A stretch of 64,000 bases of DNA from Methanoregula sp. UBA471. Lineage in GTDB: Archaea > Halobacteriota > Methanomicrobia > Methanomicrobiales > Methanospirillaceae. How positions within the stretch are numbered: the stretch's first letter is position 1; each line of letters opens with the position of its first letter. The notes below the pieces were generated by a model that worked only from the letters and a program-made list of their open reading frames with translations, was not told the DNA's origin and did not search any database. The translations under genes and the position numbers were made by a program. The stretch is from assembly GCA_002495065.1 (NCBI GenBank), contig DADT01000005.1, positions 26,747 through 90,746 of the forward strand, in the 5' to 3' direction. Shown here in pieces: positions 18,045 to 26,701 of this stretch.

Positions 18045-19064
18045 TTATTTCCTGTATTTTGCTTCGCGACGGACGATAATGAGGCTTGAAAGGATACCGA
18101 GCGCGATATTGAAATAATAAAGGACAATCCGCCAGATGACAACAAAGATACCCACAATGGATGCCGGGATGAACAGGGCATACATCGATGTTGCCCCGAC
18201 TTCTGCAATGCCAGAACTTCCCGGTGTGAGGGGGATCATCATCAGGATTGCGAGGATGAGCTGGATCACAAAGGACTCCAGGAACAGGGGCGGCTGCCCC
18301 AGACCAAGAAGGATGAGCGAAGCGGTAACAATTTCAGAGACCCAGTAGAGGAGGGTAAACAGCATCCCCCAAAGCAACCCCCCCTTGGCACTTTTCACAA
18401 ACTTGATGACTGCAGTATTGAAATTATCAATCTCCACGTCTGCGCGCTTGACGAATTTCTCAATCTTTGCATTCTCCCACGTGCGGGTAAAGAAACGGGC
18501 AATCTTGTTTACAATTCTTTTTACAACATCGGGTCGCCTGACCGCCAGATAAAAGAGGAAGAGACATCCTACGACGAAGATCCAAGTGATGAAAACCATT
18601 GCCTCTGAGATCGCCCCAAGACTTTTCCACTGCTCTGTCAGGACGACCATGGCAAATGCGGCAAGGGCAGCAAGAGCGATACCGTCAAGCACCCGTTCCA
18701 TGATTACCACAGCCGTTGCATCCCCGAGAGGTACATTTGCCCGATAAAGTTCATGCACCCGCACCGGCTCCCCCCCGGCCTGTGCAGGAGTTATCGCAGA
18801 TGCCAGCAGGTTGGCAAAAACAAGGTTCAGGCTATAAACAAAACCGATAGGATAACCGAGCGATCCTGACATCTTCTTGACGCGCAATGCCCAGAAGCAC
18901 ATGGTGAGGAGATGAGTCAGGAATGCCAGGAGAAGGAAGAACGGGTTGATCTCTTTGAGGTACTGGACCGTATTTTCATTTATGGTAAAATACAGGATAA
19001 TAATCAGGACGAGGAGGGAAAATCCGACTGAAATATAGAGCCATTTTACCTGCGACTTCTCCAT
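18045..19064 (-). CDS. Integral membrane flippase-like (UPF0104 / lysylphosphatidylglycerol synthase TM) protein
   Basis: The 339-residue protein has about eight membrane segments and matches the UPF0104 / MprF transmembrane family: AxxTPAQAGGEPVRVHELYR, ERVLDGIALA and PLTPGSSGIAEVG near the C-terminus are the family signatures. Members probably move polar or polyprenol-linked lipids; in archaea some act in glycan-lipid handling. ATG 19064 is preceded by GAGGGAGGG; an upstream start would add nine residues but lacks a ribosome-binding site. It is monocistronic. Substrate unknown. Confidence 0.8.
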   Translation of the reverse strand: MEKSQVKWLYISVGFSLLVLIIILYFTINENTVQYLKEINPFFLLLAFLTHLLTMCFWALRVKKMSGSLGYPIGFVYSLNLVFANLLASAITPAQAGGEPVRVHELYRANVPLGDATAVVIMERVLDGIALAALAAFAMVVLTEQWKSLGAISEAMVFITWIFVVGCLFLFYLAVRRPDVVKRIVNKIARFFTRTWENAKIEKFVKRADVEIDNFNTAVIKFVKSAKGGLLWGMLFTLLYWVSEIVTASLILLGLGQPPLFLESFVIQLILAILMMIPLTPGSSGIAEVGATSMYALFIPASIVGIFVVIWRIVLYYFNIALGILSSLIIVRREAKYRK

Positions 19065-19203
19065 TGATTTCCCTCCCTCATGTGCACACAATGGTGAGTA
19101 CCTGGTATCTTTACAGATTATTGAACATAGTATAAACTTTTTTATAAGCTGAATTCATTTGACGTGTATAATTAATGAATGTCAGACGGCACACTTCCTG
19201 TGA

Positions 19204-19779
19204 TCAGACGCAGAAGATATCCCGGCCGGATATAATGCGGAAGAGTCCGGCAGAAACACCCGCATCGAGCCATCCGTGCCCGTAACTGAAACAGGAAAGT
19301 GCCTCCTCGTATACACCGGACCTCAGGAGCTGACCTCCATAGCGGGAGTAAATTTCAGCAATGCAGAGAACCCGTAGGGCAAAGTCATGGCTCCTGGTAG
19401 CCGGATCCGGAGCGCATTCGACTGAGGACCTGGCCATATCCAGGAGGCGTGCGTAACGAACGGACTTCTCCTGAAGTTGTGCCCTGTACCGCTCCGGGAG
19501 CAGTTCGGCCGGCCCTGCAAAGGGACATACGGCAGCACCTGTACCACTGAGCAGCCCCGATGACAGGCCTAAATGCAGCCAGCCAAACCCATAGAAGTAA
19601 CAGGCAAGGGCATTGACATAATCTCCCGTTTCAGAAAACAGGGCCCCATCGCTTTCATAGGCACGTGCCATTTCCAGGACAGATGCTGCAATTTTGTTTA
19701 ACGGAGTGTCCTGTGGTGCGGGAATACGCGCCAGAGAGAGCGTCGCGGTCAACAGGCACTGGCATTCTGCAATCTTCAT
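19204..19779 (-). CDS. DUF357-family protein, internally duplicated
   Basis: The 191-residue helical protein has the archaeal DUF357 pattern in its C-terminal half ([18 protein letters not shown], then [32 protein letters not shown]). The N-terminal half repeats the same pattern ([29 protein letters not shown]), so the protein appears to be a tandem duplication. Function unknown. The start overlaps the dphB stop by 4 bases (ATGA), so it is translated together with the diphthamide enzyme. Confidence 0.75.
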   Translation of the reverse strand: MKIAECQCLLTATLSLARIPAPQDTPLNKIAASVLEMARAYESDGALFSETGDYVNALACYFYGFGWLHLGLSSGLLSGTGAAVCPFAGPAELLPERYRAQLQEKSVRYARLLDMARSSVECAPDPATRSHDFALRVLCIAEIYSRYGGQLLRSGVYEEALSCFSYGHGWLDAGVSAGLFRIISGRDIFCV

Positions 19780-20525
19780 AAACCGCCAAACATCTCCAGG
19801 TACGAGCGTTCCATGTCATGCAGTTCCGCCGGTACGATCAGGATATGCAGGGGCGGACCGAAATCGATGGATTTCAGGGTATCAGCAGTCCCTGCTTTCA
19901 CCAGAGGATCGGCCGACCCTGCCCGTGCAATACCGATATAGAGTGGAATATGCATCTTTTTTCCTGCTGCCAGCTGTTCGAGAATGGCAATGGCTTCGTT
20001 CACCGTCATGTACCTTTCATCCTGGATATCGAGATAAACCAGGGTGTGTAAACGCAGGGAAAGGTTCAGTGCAATAACATCAATGGAGGTTGTCGGGAAC
20101 CAGTTCTTCTGCGGGAAGGGGACCGAGCAGGACTTCCCGAACCGGTAGTTCTGGAGACCGGAAAGGCCGCAGATTGCACTCGAGATTGAAGCAGCATGAA
20201 TAATCGAGGTCCTGATTCCCCGGACAGCTGCCCGCATCCGCAGATCTGCATGGGTTGTAGAAACCATCGGGTCGCCGGCACAGAGAAAAACCACACGATC
20301 GGTTTTAGCCTTAAGCAGAATTTCATCGGGAGACTGCTCTACATCCTCACGCAGGAGCAGATGAATGGGTTTTCCGTAATGTCTCTCAAGTTCCTGAAAC
20401 GATGCACCCATCAGCCGTGAGGTGTAGATCTCCAGATAGACATGGTCCGCGTTCCGGATGCATATCAGTCCCTTTTCTGATATATCACTCGCATCATACA
20501 GTCCAAGGCCGATAAAAGTCAGCAT
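19776..20525 (-). CDS. dphB: Diphthine synthase (diphthamide methyltransferase)
   Basis: The 249-residue SAM-dependent methyltransferase belongs to the tetrapyrrole methylase fold: [37 protein letters not shown] and [22 protein letters not shown] are diagnostic for DphB. It trimethylates the modified histidine of elongation factor 2 during diphthamide synthesis. It is the first gene of a two-gene unit with the DUF357 gene. Confidence 0.92.
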   Translation of the reverse strand: MLTFIGLGLYDASDISEKGLICIRNADHVYLEIYTSRLMGASFQELERHYGKPIHLLLREDVEQSPDEILLKAKTDRVVFLCAGDPMVSTTHADLRMRAAVRGIRTSIIHAASISSAICGLSGLQNYRFGKSCSVPFPQKNWFPTTSIDVIALNLSLRLHTLVYLDIQDERYMTVNEAIAILEQLAAGKKMHIPLYIGIARAGSADPLVKAGTADTLKSIDFGPPLHILIVPAELHDMERSYLEMFGGL

Positions 20526-20684
20526 TGTTTCAATCCCTGGTGATTGAGAGACTCAGGTATCCTGCCAGTCACCACGCTCAGCCGGCCCAGTCGCATAGTG
20601 ATCTGCACGTTACGTACTGGGATTCCTGTACAACAACATCGCATGTTGCAACGTGTATCAGGTGATAGTCCTCAAATGGATTGA

Positions 20685-22535
20685 TCATTTCATGAGTAGG
20701 CTAATAAGGACTCCTATCAGCATCCCCAGGAAAAGAGAATATGCTGACGTAAGGATAGCAATTTTTGCTCCCAGCTGCTTGTAGAGGACAGCAACGGTCG
20801 ATATACACGGGATAAAAAGGATGCTGACAATTGCAAACGTGTATAACTGGACCCCGGTCATGACCGATCCCAGATCGGCAGTACCCGAAAGCACTGCCAG
20901 GGTCTCAAATGCAAGTTCTTTCCTGAAAATCCCAAAGAGGAGTGCGGTCGATGCATATTCGGGAAGACCGAGAAGGGAGACCGTAATCGGTGCGACCAGG
21001 GACTGAAATATATCGATCACCCCAAAATACTGGAAAAGTCCAAGAAAAACACTTGTAACGATTAACAGGGGCATAGCGATAAACAAAAATTCCTTGATCC
21101 GCAACCATGATTTCCTTATGACGAGTTGTATCCGGGGTTTCCTCAGTGAAGGCATCTCGACGATCATACCGAACTGTTCCCCCGGTGTCAGGCGCGACAT
21201 GACAATGGCGGTGATAATGATCAGGATAAAAATAATGAGGTATATGGAAAACGCCCAGATAATACCCACGAAAGCGGCGACGATCCCCGCAACGACAACA
21301 GTCCGGGCAGAGCAGGGTACAAGGATGATAAGAAATGCCGCAATCGTCTGTTCACGGCGGGTCTTTAAGATCCGGAGACTCATCACCGCTGGTACTGCAC
21401 AGCCGAATCCAATTACCATGGGGATGATTGCCTCCCCGTGAAGACCAAGCCGGTGCATCGACCGGTCGGCGAGAAATGCTGCACGTGTCATGTAACCGGT
21501 ATCTTCAAGGAAAGAAAGACCGAGGTAAAAGGTAAAAACAAATGGGAATGCGATCCCAAGACCCGCTTCCATAGCGACAAGGACCGAATAACCGATCCTC
21601 TCAGCAAGCGGGTGCAGCCCGAGGGCTGCGAACGGGGGGAGGATGAATTCGGTAAACCCCCCGACGATCCGGCTTTCCATCCAGGAACCAATAACAAAGA
21701 CCGAGAGTAACAGGGAAAAGAGGATCAGGAAGAGGATCGGGATCCCCGGAAATGCACGGGTAAGGATGCTGTCAAGATCGAATCGTTTTTTCTCCGGGCT
21801 CTGTTTTACTACTTCTGCAGCAACACTCCGGGCAAAGTTATGCCGGTTTGTCGCGATAATCTGTCCTACGGACATCTGGTGGCGTTGTTCTATCTCGGTC
21901 GCGATGGATCCAGCCGAGTCACGGAGCGCGGCATCGTCACCGGTGCCCTGGAGGGCAAGCAGGTTTTTCCTGCGAGGGGTGCCCATTGTTTTTTCGAGGC
22001 TCCTCAATGCAGCTTCGATATGGTGATCGTAGGGCACACCAAGGACCGGGGACTGTGATGATGAGAGAGCGAGCGGGAGGATGCGATCAATATTTTTTCC
22101 CAGCACTGCAGCGGTAGGAAGTACCTCGGTACCAAAGATCGTTGCGAGCCTGGCGGTATCTATGATGAGCCCCTGACTCTCTGCGATATCAATCATGTTC
22201 ACGACAACAACCATCGGCAGCGAATACTCTGCTATCTGGGTCAGCAGGTACAGGTTCCGCTCAAGTTTTGTGGCATCGAGAACGACTATGAGACTGTCAG
22301 CGCCATCTTTTTCCAGGAAACGCCGGACAAGTACCTCTTCTTCAGAATCACCATCAAGACTATAGATGCCAGGGAGATCGACCAGTTCTATCTTCTCGTT
22401 CTTGTAGCATACGTTACCGTACTCCAGTTCTATCGCAGAACCCGGATACTTGTTTACCTCGACACCAAGGCCGGTAAGCTGGTTGAAGATCAGGGATTTT
22501 CCTGCTCCCGGATTGCCGATGAGCGCGATCTTCAT
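20685..22535 (-). CDS. feoB: Ferrous iron transporter FeoB
   Basis: The 616-residue protein has an N-terminal G domain (P-loop GNPGAGKS at residues 8-15, switch segment DLPGIYSLD, NMID specificity motif), a helical spacer and a membrane domain with two Gate segments (GYMTRAAFLADRSMHRLGLHG and FRKELAFETLAVL). It imports Fe(II). The start is ATG 22535, where MKIALIGNPGAGKS begins; the frame extends 52 codons further upstream but only as a shadow of the preceding gene. ATGA overlap with the DtxR-family gene couples the two. The P-loop has Ala where bacterial FeoB usually has Asn/Ser. Confidence 0.93.
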   Translation of the reverse strand: MKIALIGNPGAGKSLIFNQLTGLGVEVNKYPGSAIELEYGNVCYKNEKIELVDLPGIYSLDGDSEEEVLVRRFLEKDGADSLIVVLDATKLERNLYLLTQIAEYSLPMVVVVNMIDIAESQGLIIDTARLATIFGTEVLPTAAVLGKNIDRILPLALSSSQSPVLGVPYDHHIEAALRSLEKTMGTPRRKNLLALQGTGDDAALRDSAGSIATEIEQRHQMSVGQIIATNRHNFARSVAAEVVKQSPEKKRFDLDSILTRAFPGIPILFLILFSLLLSVFVIGSWMESRIVGGFTEFILPPFAALGLHPLAERIGYSVLVAMEAGLGIAFPFVFTFYLGLSFLEDTGYMTRAAFLADRSMHRLGLHGEAIIPMVIGFGCAVPAVMSLRILKTRREQTIAAFLIILVPCSARTVVVAGIVAAFVGIIWAFSIYLIIFILIIITAIVMSRLTPGEQFGMIVEMPSLRKPRIQLVIRKSWLRIKEFLFIAMPLLIVTSVFLGLFQYFGVIDIFQSLVAPITVSLLGLPEYASTALLFGIFRKELAFETLAVLSGTADLGSVMTGVQLYTFAIVSILFIPCISTVAVLYKQLGAKIAILTSAYSLFLGMLIGVLISLLMK

Positions 22536-23206
22536 GGAATGCGCTCCACGCAGATCGCAGAGGCATTCTCCGGACTCAGCGCAACAGCACAGTCTTTTAC
22601 CTGCACGACAATCGACCCGTTCCGGAGTTTGCGCTTGATGACTACCAGCTGACCCGGGACCACCCCGAGATCCAGCAGGCGTTTGGAACACCCCCGTCCA
22701 AGAATATCCCGTACGATGAGCCGTTGGCCCTCCTCGTAATCCATAAGTGACCGGGCGTATCCGCAGCTGGTATGTCCCTGATGCCCTCGCGGGCAGGAAT
22801 GCACCGGTTTTGCCCGATCGCCGGCAGGTGGTTGTATGACCGGTGAGCGGAGGTAATCACCAAGACGATCGATTGTCTCGTCAGATACGGCATGCTCTAT
22901 CCTGCATGCCTCATCTGATGCGGATGATCTGTCCATGCCAAGGATCTCGCTCAGGAAAGACTGGAGTGTCTCATGTTTTTTTATGATCTGCTTTCCTGTC
23001 GTTGTCCCCTGATCCGTAAGCACGATCCTGCCATCATCACTCAGGCGGAGATCTCCCCTGTCTGCAAGTTCCCGCAGGTGAGCACTGACCTCTCCTTTAT
23101 CGATATGCAGCACCTCGCTCAGGTCCTGTGCAGTCGGGGGATGAGAATACCTTCCGGTATGTATAAGTATGGCTTCGAGGTAGTCTTCCCGCAGCGAAGT
23201 ACGCAT
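22532..23206 (-). CDS. DtxR/IdeR-family metalloregulator with C-terminal FeoA-type domain
   Basis: The 224-residue protein combines an N-terminal winged helix (LREDYLEAILIHTG, LHIDKGEVSAHLREL), a dimerisation/metal domain with the DtxR ligand set H78, C101, E104, H105 (KKHET and ACRIEH), and a C-terminal FeoA/SH3-like domain (RLLDLGVVPGQLVVIKRKLRNG). Between them is an unusual segment with CPRGHQGHTSCGY that could bind a metal. It should repress feoB at high iron. It is the first gene of the feo operon, and a 27-bp inverted repeat lies in its promoter region. Confidence 0.85.
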   Translation of the reverse strand: MRTSLREDYLEAILIHTGRYSHPPTAQDLSEVLHIDKGEVSAHLRELADRGDLRLSDDGRIVLTDQGTTTGKQIIKKHETLQSFLSEILGMDRSSASDEACRIEHAVSDETIDRLGDYLRSPVIQPPAGDRAKPVHSCPRGHQGHTSCGYARSLMDYEEGQRLIVRDILGRGCSKRLLDLGVVPGQLVVIKRKLRNGSIVVQVKDCAVALSPENASAICVERIP

Positions 23207-23231
23207 GCTCTCTTCTCTTTATATCTGGTAT

Positions 23232-23258
23232 GCTGACAACTTTATTGATTTGGTCAGC
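23232..23258. promoter_or_regulatory. Inverted repeat upstream of the dtxR-feoB operon
   Basis: GCTGAC (23232-23237) and GTCAGC (23253-23258) form an inverted repeat with a 15-base spacer, 26 bases before the regulator's start. Position and symmetry fit an operator for the DtxR-family protein, but the sequence is not the bacterial DtxR box. Confidence 0.35.
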
Positions 23259-23423
23259 TCAGTCGGCCTCAGGGACAGACACCAGGCCGGCATTCCATGA
23301 TCTGTAAGCCACTGAGTGAACAAAATCCACCCGGCAAAAATTGCGAACAATCAAATAAAAAGATGTAAACAAATGAGAAGAACAAACTGATACATAGTTT
23401 TAATCCGCAACCATGGGATCGCG

Positions 23424-24053
23424 ATGATTTACTGGCTCTACGAGTACCTGCTGAAGCGTCAGATAACCGAATTGCCGGGGCATGTATGTTTTATGATCAG
23501 CGGGCAGGATTTGGCAGATGCTCCGGAGAAACTGGCACTTATAACGTCATGGTGCGTTGAAGTGTCAGAATACATCCTTAAGCGCAATCCTTCAGCAGGA
23601 AAAGGAATACAGGGCATTACATTCCACATCAGTACACCTGTCCCGGAAGAATTGAGCCGTTACCTGTCCGAGGTGAGAAAAATCGGGACGATCTCCCACC
23701 TGATTCTTCATGTCGGCAACAAAGAGGAGACCTCAGGGAAGGGAATGGATGTTGTTGTTGCGATCGGAAACAGCGGCAGAGAGGAAATAACTGCCTGTAT
23801 CCGCAGGATGGCGCAGGACCATATCAGGCCGGAGAACGTCGACGAAAAAACGTTTGAATCCTACCTTACTTTCCAGTACACCCCTGACGTTGTGATCAAG
23901 AGCGGGGGAGATCACCTAACGGACTTTCTCATCTGGCAGTCGGTATACTCTGAACTCTTCTTCTCGGATGTTAACTGGAAATATATAAGGAAAGTGGATT
24001 TTTTACGGGTGATGAGGGATTACCAGTCGCGCGTGAGACGGTTTGGGAAATAA
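23424..24053 (+). CDS. Divergent, catalytically incomplete cis-prenyltransferase subunit (NgBR/Nus1-like)
   Basis: The 209-residue protein matches cis-prenyltransferases in its C-terminal half (PDVVIKSGGDHLTDFLIWQSVYSELFF, KVDFLRVMRDYQSRVRRFG). The N-terminal half lacks the catalytic MDGNxR motif: at that position it has FMISGQDLAD. It keeps the C-terminal RxG motif (R206-F-G208), which in eukaryotic NgBR/Nus1 subunits completes the active site of a catalytic partner. The intact partner candidate is encoded 0.8 kb away (24830-25594, minus strand) and lacks RxG. Together they probably make the polyprenyl carrier for glycosylation. A degenerate paralogue without function is the alternative. Confidence 0.72.
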   Translation: MIYWLYEYLLKRQITELPGHVCFMISGQDLADAPEKLALITSWCVEVSEYILKRNPSAGKGIQGITFHISTPVPEELSRYLSEVRKIGTISHLILHVGNKEETSGKGMDVVVAIGNSGREEITACIRRMAQDHIRPENVDEKTFESYLTFQYTPDVVIKSGGDHLTDFLIWQSVYSELFFSDVNWKYIRKVDFLRVMRDYQSRVRRFGK

Positions 24054-24058
24054 CGGGA

Positions 24059-24751
24059 TTATCCGAACCGGACATGCACCCAGCATGAGGTTCCGCCTAT
24101 GTTTTTTTCTGCGATGGCAAATTTGTTCTTAAGCAGGGTGGCGAACACTTTTCGTTCAGGAACCGCAGTAACGCGATGATCCCGGCACCATCGGGTGAAT
24201 GCCTCGTACATATCATCTTTTGATACTATGGCATCATCTGCATCTACCCGGGTAATCCTTGTTATGACGAATTTCTTCAGCACCTCATCCTTTGATTTCC
24301 TCTTGGGTTCACCTTTTTTTGCCTCTCCTTTCCGGGGCACCTTTGGAACCGATTGTACCGGAGAGAGATCCGTTTCCGGCTGCGGTGATGCTGCAGGAAC
24401 CGGAACTACCTGAACGGGTTCTGGCGGCAGCTGCCGTTTCGCCTTTCTTACTTTCGTAGCGGCTGCCGGATCATCTGCATTGATTACCGGGTGAAGGACG
24501 GGTGTTTGCAGTTTTTGCCGTGATTCAGGACCGCTTTTCACCTTGGATTCTGCGGCGGAGACAACACTCTCCGGCAATAGACGATCGGCCGGTTGCTGTT
24601 GCCGGTATTCGATTCCCAGACGAACGGCAAGTCTCTGGTTCAATTCATCGCTGATATCAAGCCCCATTTCAACAGCTTTTAACCAGATGTCAGATCGGAT
24701 GACAACTGATGTCTGTCTCCACTGGTCGCCCGGATCACTTTTACCTGACAT
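24059..24751 (-). CDS. Putative DNA-binding protein: ribbon-helix-helix-like N-terminus, disordered linker, winged-helix-like C-terminus
   Basis: The 230-residue protein has three parts. Residues about 12-48 (SVVIRSDIWLKAVEMGLDISDELNQRLAVRLG) look like a CcdA/CopG-type ribbon-helix-helix. Residues about 50-155 are Pro/Lys/Gln-rich and probably disordered. Residues about 165-230 (SKDDMYEAFTRWCRDHRVTAVPERKVFATLLKNKFAI) resemble the winged-helix domain found at the end of phage and plasmid primase-helicases. I do not recognise a full-length family. It converges on the cis-prenyltransferase-like gene with a 5-base gap. A nucleoid or replication-associated DNA-binding role is inference. Confidence 0.6.
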   Translation of the reverse strand: MSGKSDPGDQWRQTSVVIRSDIWLKAVEMGLDISDELNQRLAVRLGIEYRQQQPADRLLPESVVSAAESKVKSGPESRQKLQTPVLHPVINADDPAAATKVRKAKRQLPPEPVQVVPVPAASPQPETDLSPVQSVPKVPRKGEAKKGEPKRKSKDEVLKKFVITRITRVDADDAIVSKDDMYEAFTRWCRDHRVTAVPERKVFATLLKNKFAIAEKNIGGTSCWVHVRFG

Positions 24752-24829
24752 AATTTTCCCCGATGTGCATCTGATTGTGAACAGAAATATAGTATACGAT
24801 CTTTTATTTTTAAAAAAATTATTTGGTCT

Positions 24830-25594
24830 TTATCCCTTTGCAGAAACCCTCTGGTCATAAATCCTGATGGCACGCAACAGATCTATTTTTCTGAAAAGCG
24901 GCCAGCAGGGGGCGCAGAAATATACTGCGGACTCATGTCCGTTTGCCAGCCACGGGAGAAAGTTTGAGGTACGGTATTCGTTTCCGGTCCTGATTATCAG
25001 GTCGACCGGGGGGATTCCTTTCCCTTCATGCAGGTGCTGCTCAACCATCCGGACATCAATTGATTCCGGGTTCACCTTGCGTTCCCGTACTTCTGAAAGG
25101 ATTTCACGGGCGGCAAGCACGATCTCGTTTCTCCCCCCGTAAGCAAGGGCGATGTTGAGGTGAAAACCGGTATGATCCCGTGTTGCACTCTCCGCTTTGT
25201 CCACTGCCTCCCGCAGGTCATCAGGAAGCATCGACCGGTCTCCTACCATCTGTACACGGATTTTGTACTTCCTGACCCGTTCATCATGGAGGATTTTGAG
25301 GAATTTTTCTTTAAACAGGGCGAAAAGATCCGCGACTTCGTCTTTTTTCCGGGAAAAATTTTCGGTAGAGAAGGTATAGAGGGTAATATGCCTGACGCCG
25401 AGTTCGTGTGCCCAGTCAAGCATCTCCTCGGTTTTGTCGGCTCCTGCACGGTGCCCTTTCGGCGTATCAATTCCCAGCATTTTCGCATACCGCCGGTTTC
25501 CATCCTGGATGATGGCGATATGGTTTGGCACATGGCGGCACTGCCTCTTGAGTTGCCTTTCGTACAGGGAATCGATGAGCGGGCGCAGGATCAC
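24830..25594 (-). CDS. uppS: cis-Prenyltransferase catalytic subunit (undecaprenyl/dolichyl diphosphate synthase family)
   Basis: The 254-residue enzyme elongates allylic diphosphates with isopentenyl diphosphate to make the polyprenyl carrier. HIAIIQDGNRRYAK holds catalytic D31, followed by GHRAGADKTEEMLDW, LYTFSTENFSR and the PPVDLIIRTGNEYRTSNFLPW signature. The end reads YDQRVSAKG, so the C-terminal RxG motif of homodimeric enzymes is lost (A252-K-G254). That motif is kept in the neighbouring NgBR-like protein. The start overlaps the radical SAM gene by 4 bases. Confidence 0.9.
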   Translation of the reverse strand: MILRPLIDSLYERQLKRQCRHVPNHIAIIQDGNRRYAKMLGIDTPKGHRAGADKTEEMLDWAHELGVRHITLYTFSTENFSRKKDEVADLFALFKEKFLKILHDERVRKYKIRVQMVGDRSMLPDDLREAVDKAESATRDHTGFHLNIALAYGGRNEIVLAAREILSEVRERKVNPESIDVRMVEQHLHEGKGIPPVDLIIRTGNEYRTSNFLPWLANGHESAVYFCAPCWPLFRKIDLLRAIRIYDQRVSAKG

Positions 25595-26583
25595 AGCGGT
25601 GTCACCTCGACTATCATTCCATCGTTCGGATACCGTTCAATCACGTATTTTTTTCCGGGCAGTTCATCGGCATTTTTTTCAAGCAGCCACCATGCCATTT
25701 CAAGATGGTCACCGCGGGTCTCAAAACTCCCCGGCTCGAGAACCTGCTCACAGAATTGTATGCAAAGCTCTTTCTGATGCACTGAAGGTTCAAGTACTCC
25801 GTATACAATGGTTCCGTCAGGAGTAATTTCATCAAACGGGCGCGCAGTATTCTCTGCGATGCGCTTCAGTCTTTCCCTCAGCTGCACCGAGTCCTTGAAT
25901 GCAGAAGAACACCAGTGCACCTTCTCATGCCTGCACAGTTCATCTGCCCATTCCCGTGCCCCATGGATTGCATTATGCAGATCATCGGCAGGTTCATATC
26001 CCCTGCTCCGCATCTCGAAGGCATTTGTATCGCCCCATTCGAGTTCATTTATGTTCAGAAAGTCCAGGTACGGCAGAGCAGGTATGAGCAGTTCAAGACC
26101 GGGCAGGGCGGGGACTTCGATCCCGATTGCATACCCCATCTCCCTTGCCCGTTTTGCCGACCGGATGTACTCCGTGTCAAGGATGGTATTCCAGCATTCG
26201 CGGGGTGGATGAAGCCGGATTTCATCAACAAGTCCCTTCATCTGCAAAAGTTCAGTTTCTGAAGGAGCTTTTGCCGTATAGAGATGAATATGGTGCCCGG
26301 TACCGAAGTGATCCTTGAGCTGCCGGCAATACCCGGTGACCTTATCAAGGCACAGGAGCGGTTCCCCACCTGTGATGCCCGTTCCGAGGGCACTCATGTT
26401 CTCCGCTTCCTCGATGAGCTGGGCAGGGACATCCACCGGGTGTTCATTTGCATATACCGTATCGGTCCCTTTCCGTTCACTGGACAGCGGACAGTACCAG
26501 CAGGAGCGATGGCATCGTCCCGTAACAAAGAGTACCATCTTTGCACCCTCGTGGCAGAGGACACATCCTTTTGAAAGTGACAC
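25591..26583 (-). CDS. Radical SAM protein, activase-like
   Basis: The 330-residue protein carries the radical SAM cluster motif CHRSCWYC (CxxxCxxC, residues about 24-31) and the GGE motif (GITGGEPLLC). Two further cysteines precede it (CVLCHEG). The rest follows the partial TIM barrel of archaeal proteins annotated as pyruvate-formate-lyase-activating-like; no glycyl radical enzyme is nearby and the substrate is unknown. It is coupled by ATGA to the downstream cis-prenyltransferase gene, which may hint at isoprenoid or tRNA-related use, but this is speculative. Confidence 0.78.
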   Translation of the reverse strand: MSLSKGCVLCHEGAKMVLFVTGRCHRSCWYCPLSSERKGTDTVYANEHPVDVPAQLIEEAENMSALGTGITGGEPLLCLDKVTGYCRQLKDHFGTGHHIHLYTAKAPSETELLQMKGLVDEIRLHPPRECWNTILDTEYIRSAKRAREMGYAIGIEVPALPGLELLIPALPYLDFLNINELEWGDTNAFEMRSRGYEPADDLHNAIHGAREWADELCRHEKVHWCSSAFKDSVQLRERLKRIAENTARPFDEITPDGTIVYGVLEPSVHQKELCIQFCEQVLEPGSFETRGDHLEMAWWLLEKNADELPGKKYVIERYPNDGMIVEVTPL

Positions 26584-26701
26584 GGCTGTTCCCCGGTTTG
26601 CTCAGAGATCCGGCGCTCTGATCTGTTTTTATTCTTCTGTGAGCAAAGCACAAAACTCTTGTGTGCAGGCAGGAGTTGGAAAATCACCCGGTTTACCGGT
26701 A

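Noticed and set aside
20621..20650. Inverted repeat CAACAT-CGC-ATGTTG between dphB and feoB
   Set aside because: Only six base pairs without a T-run; not distinguishable from chance.
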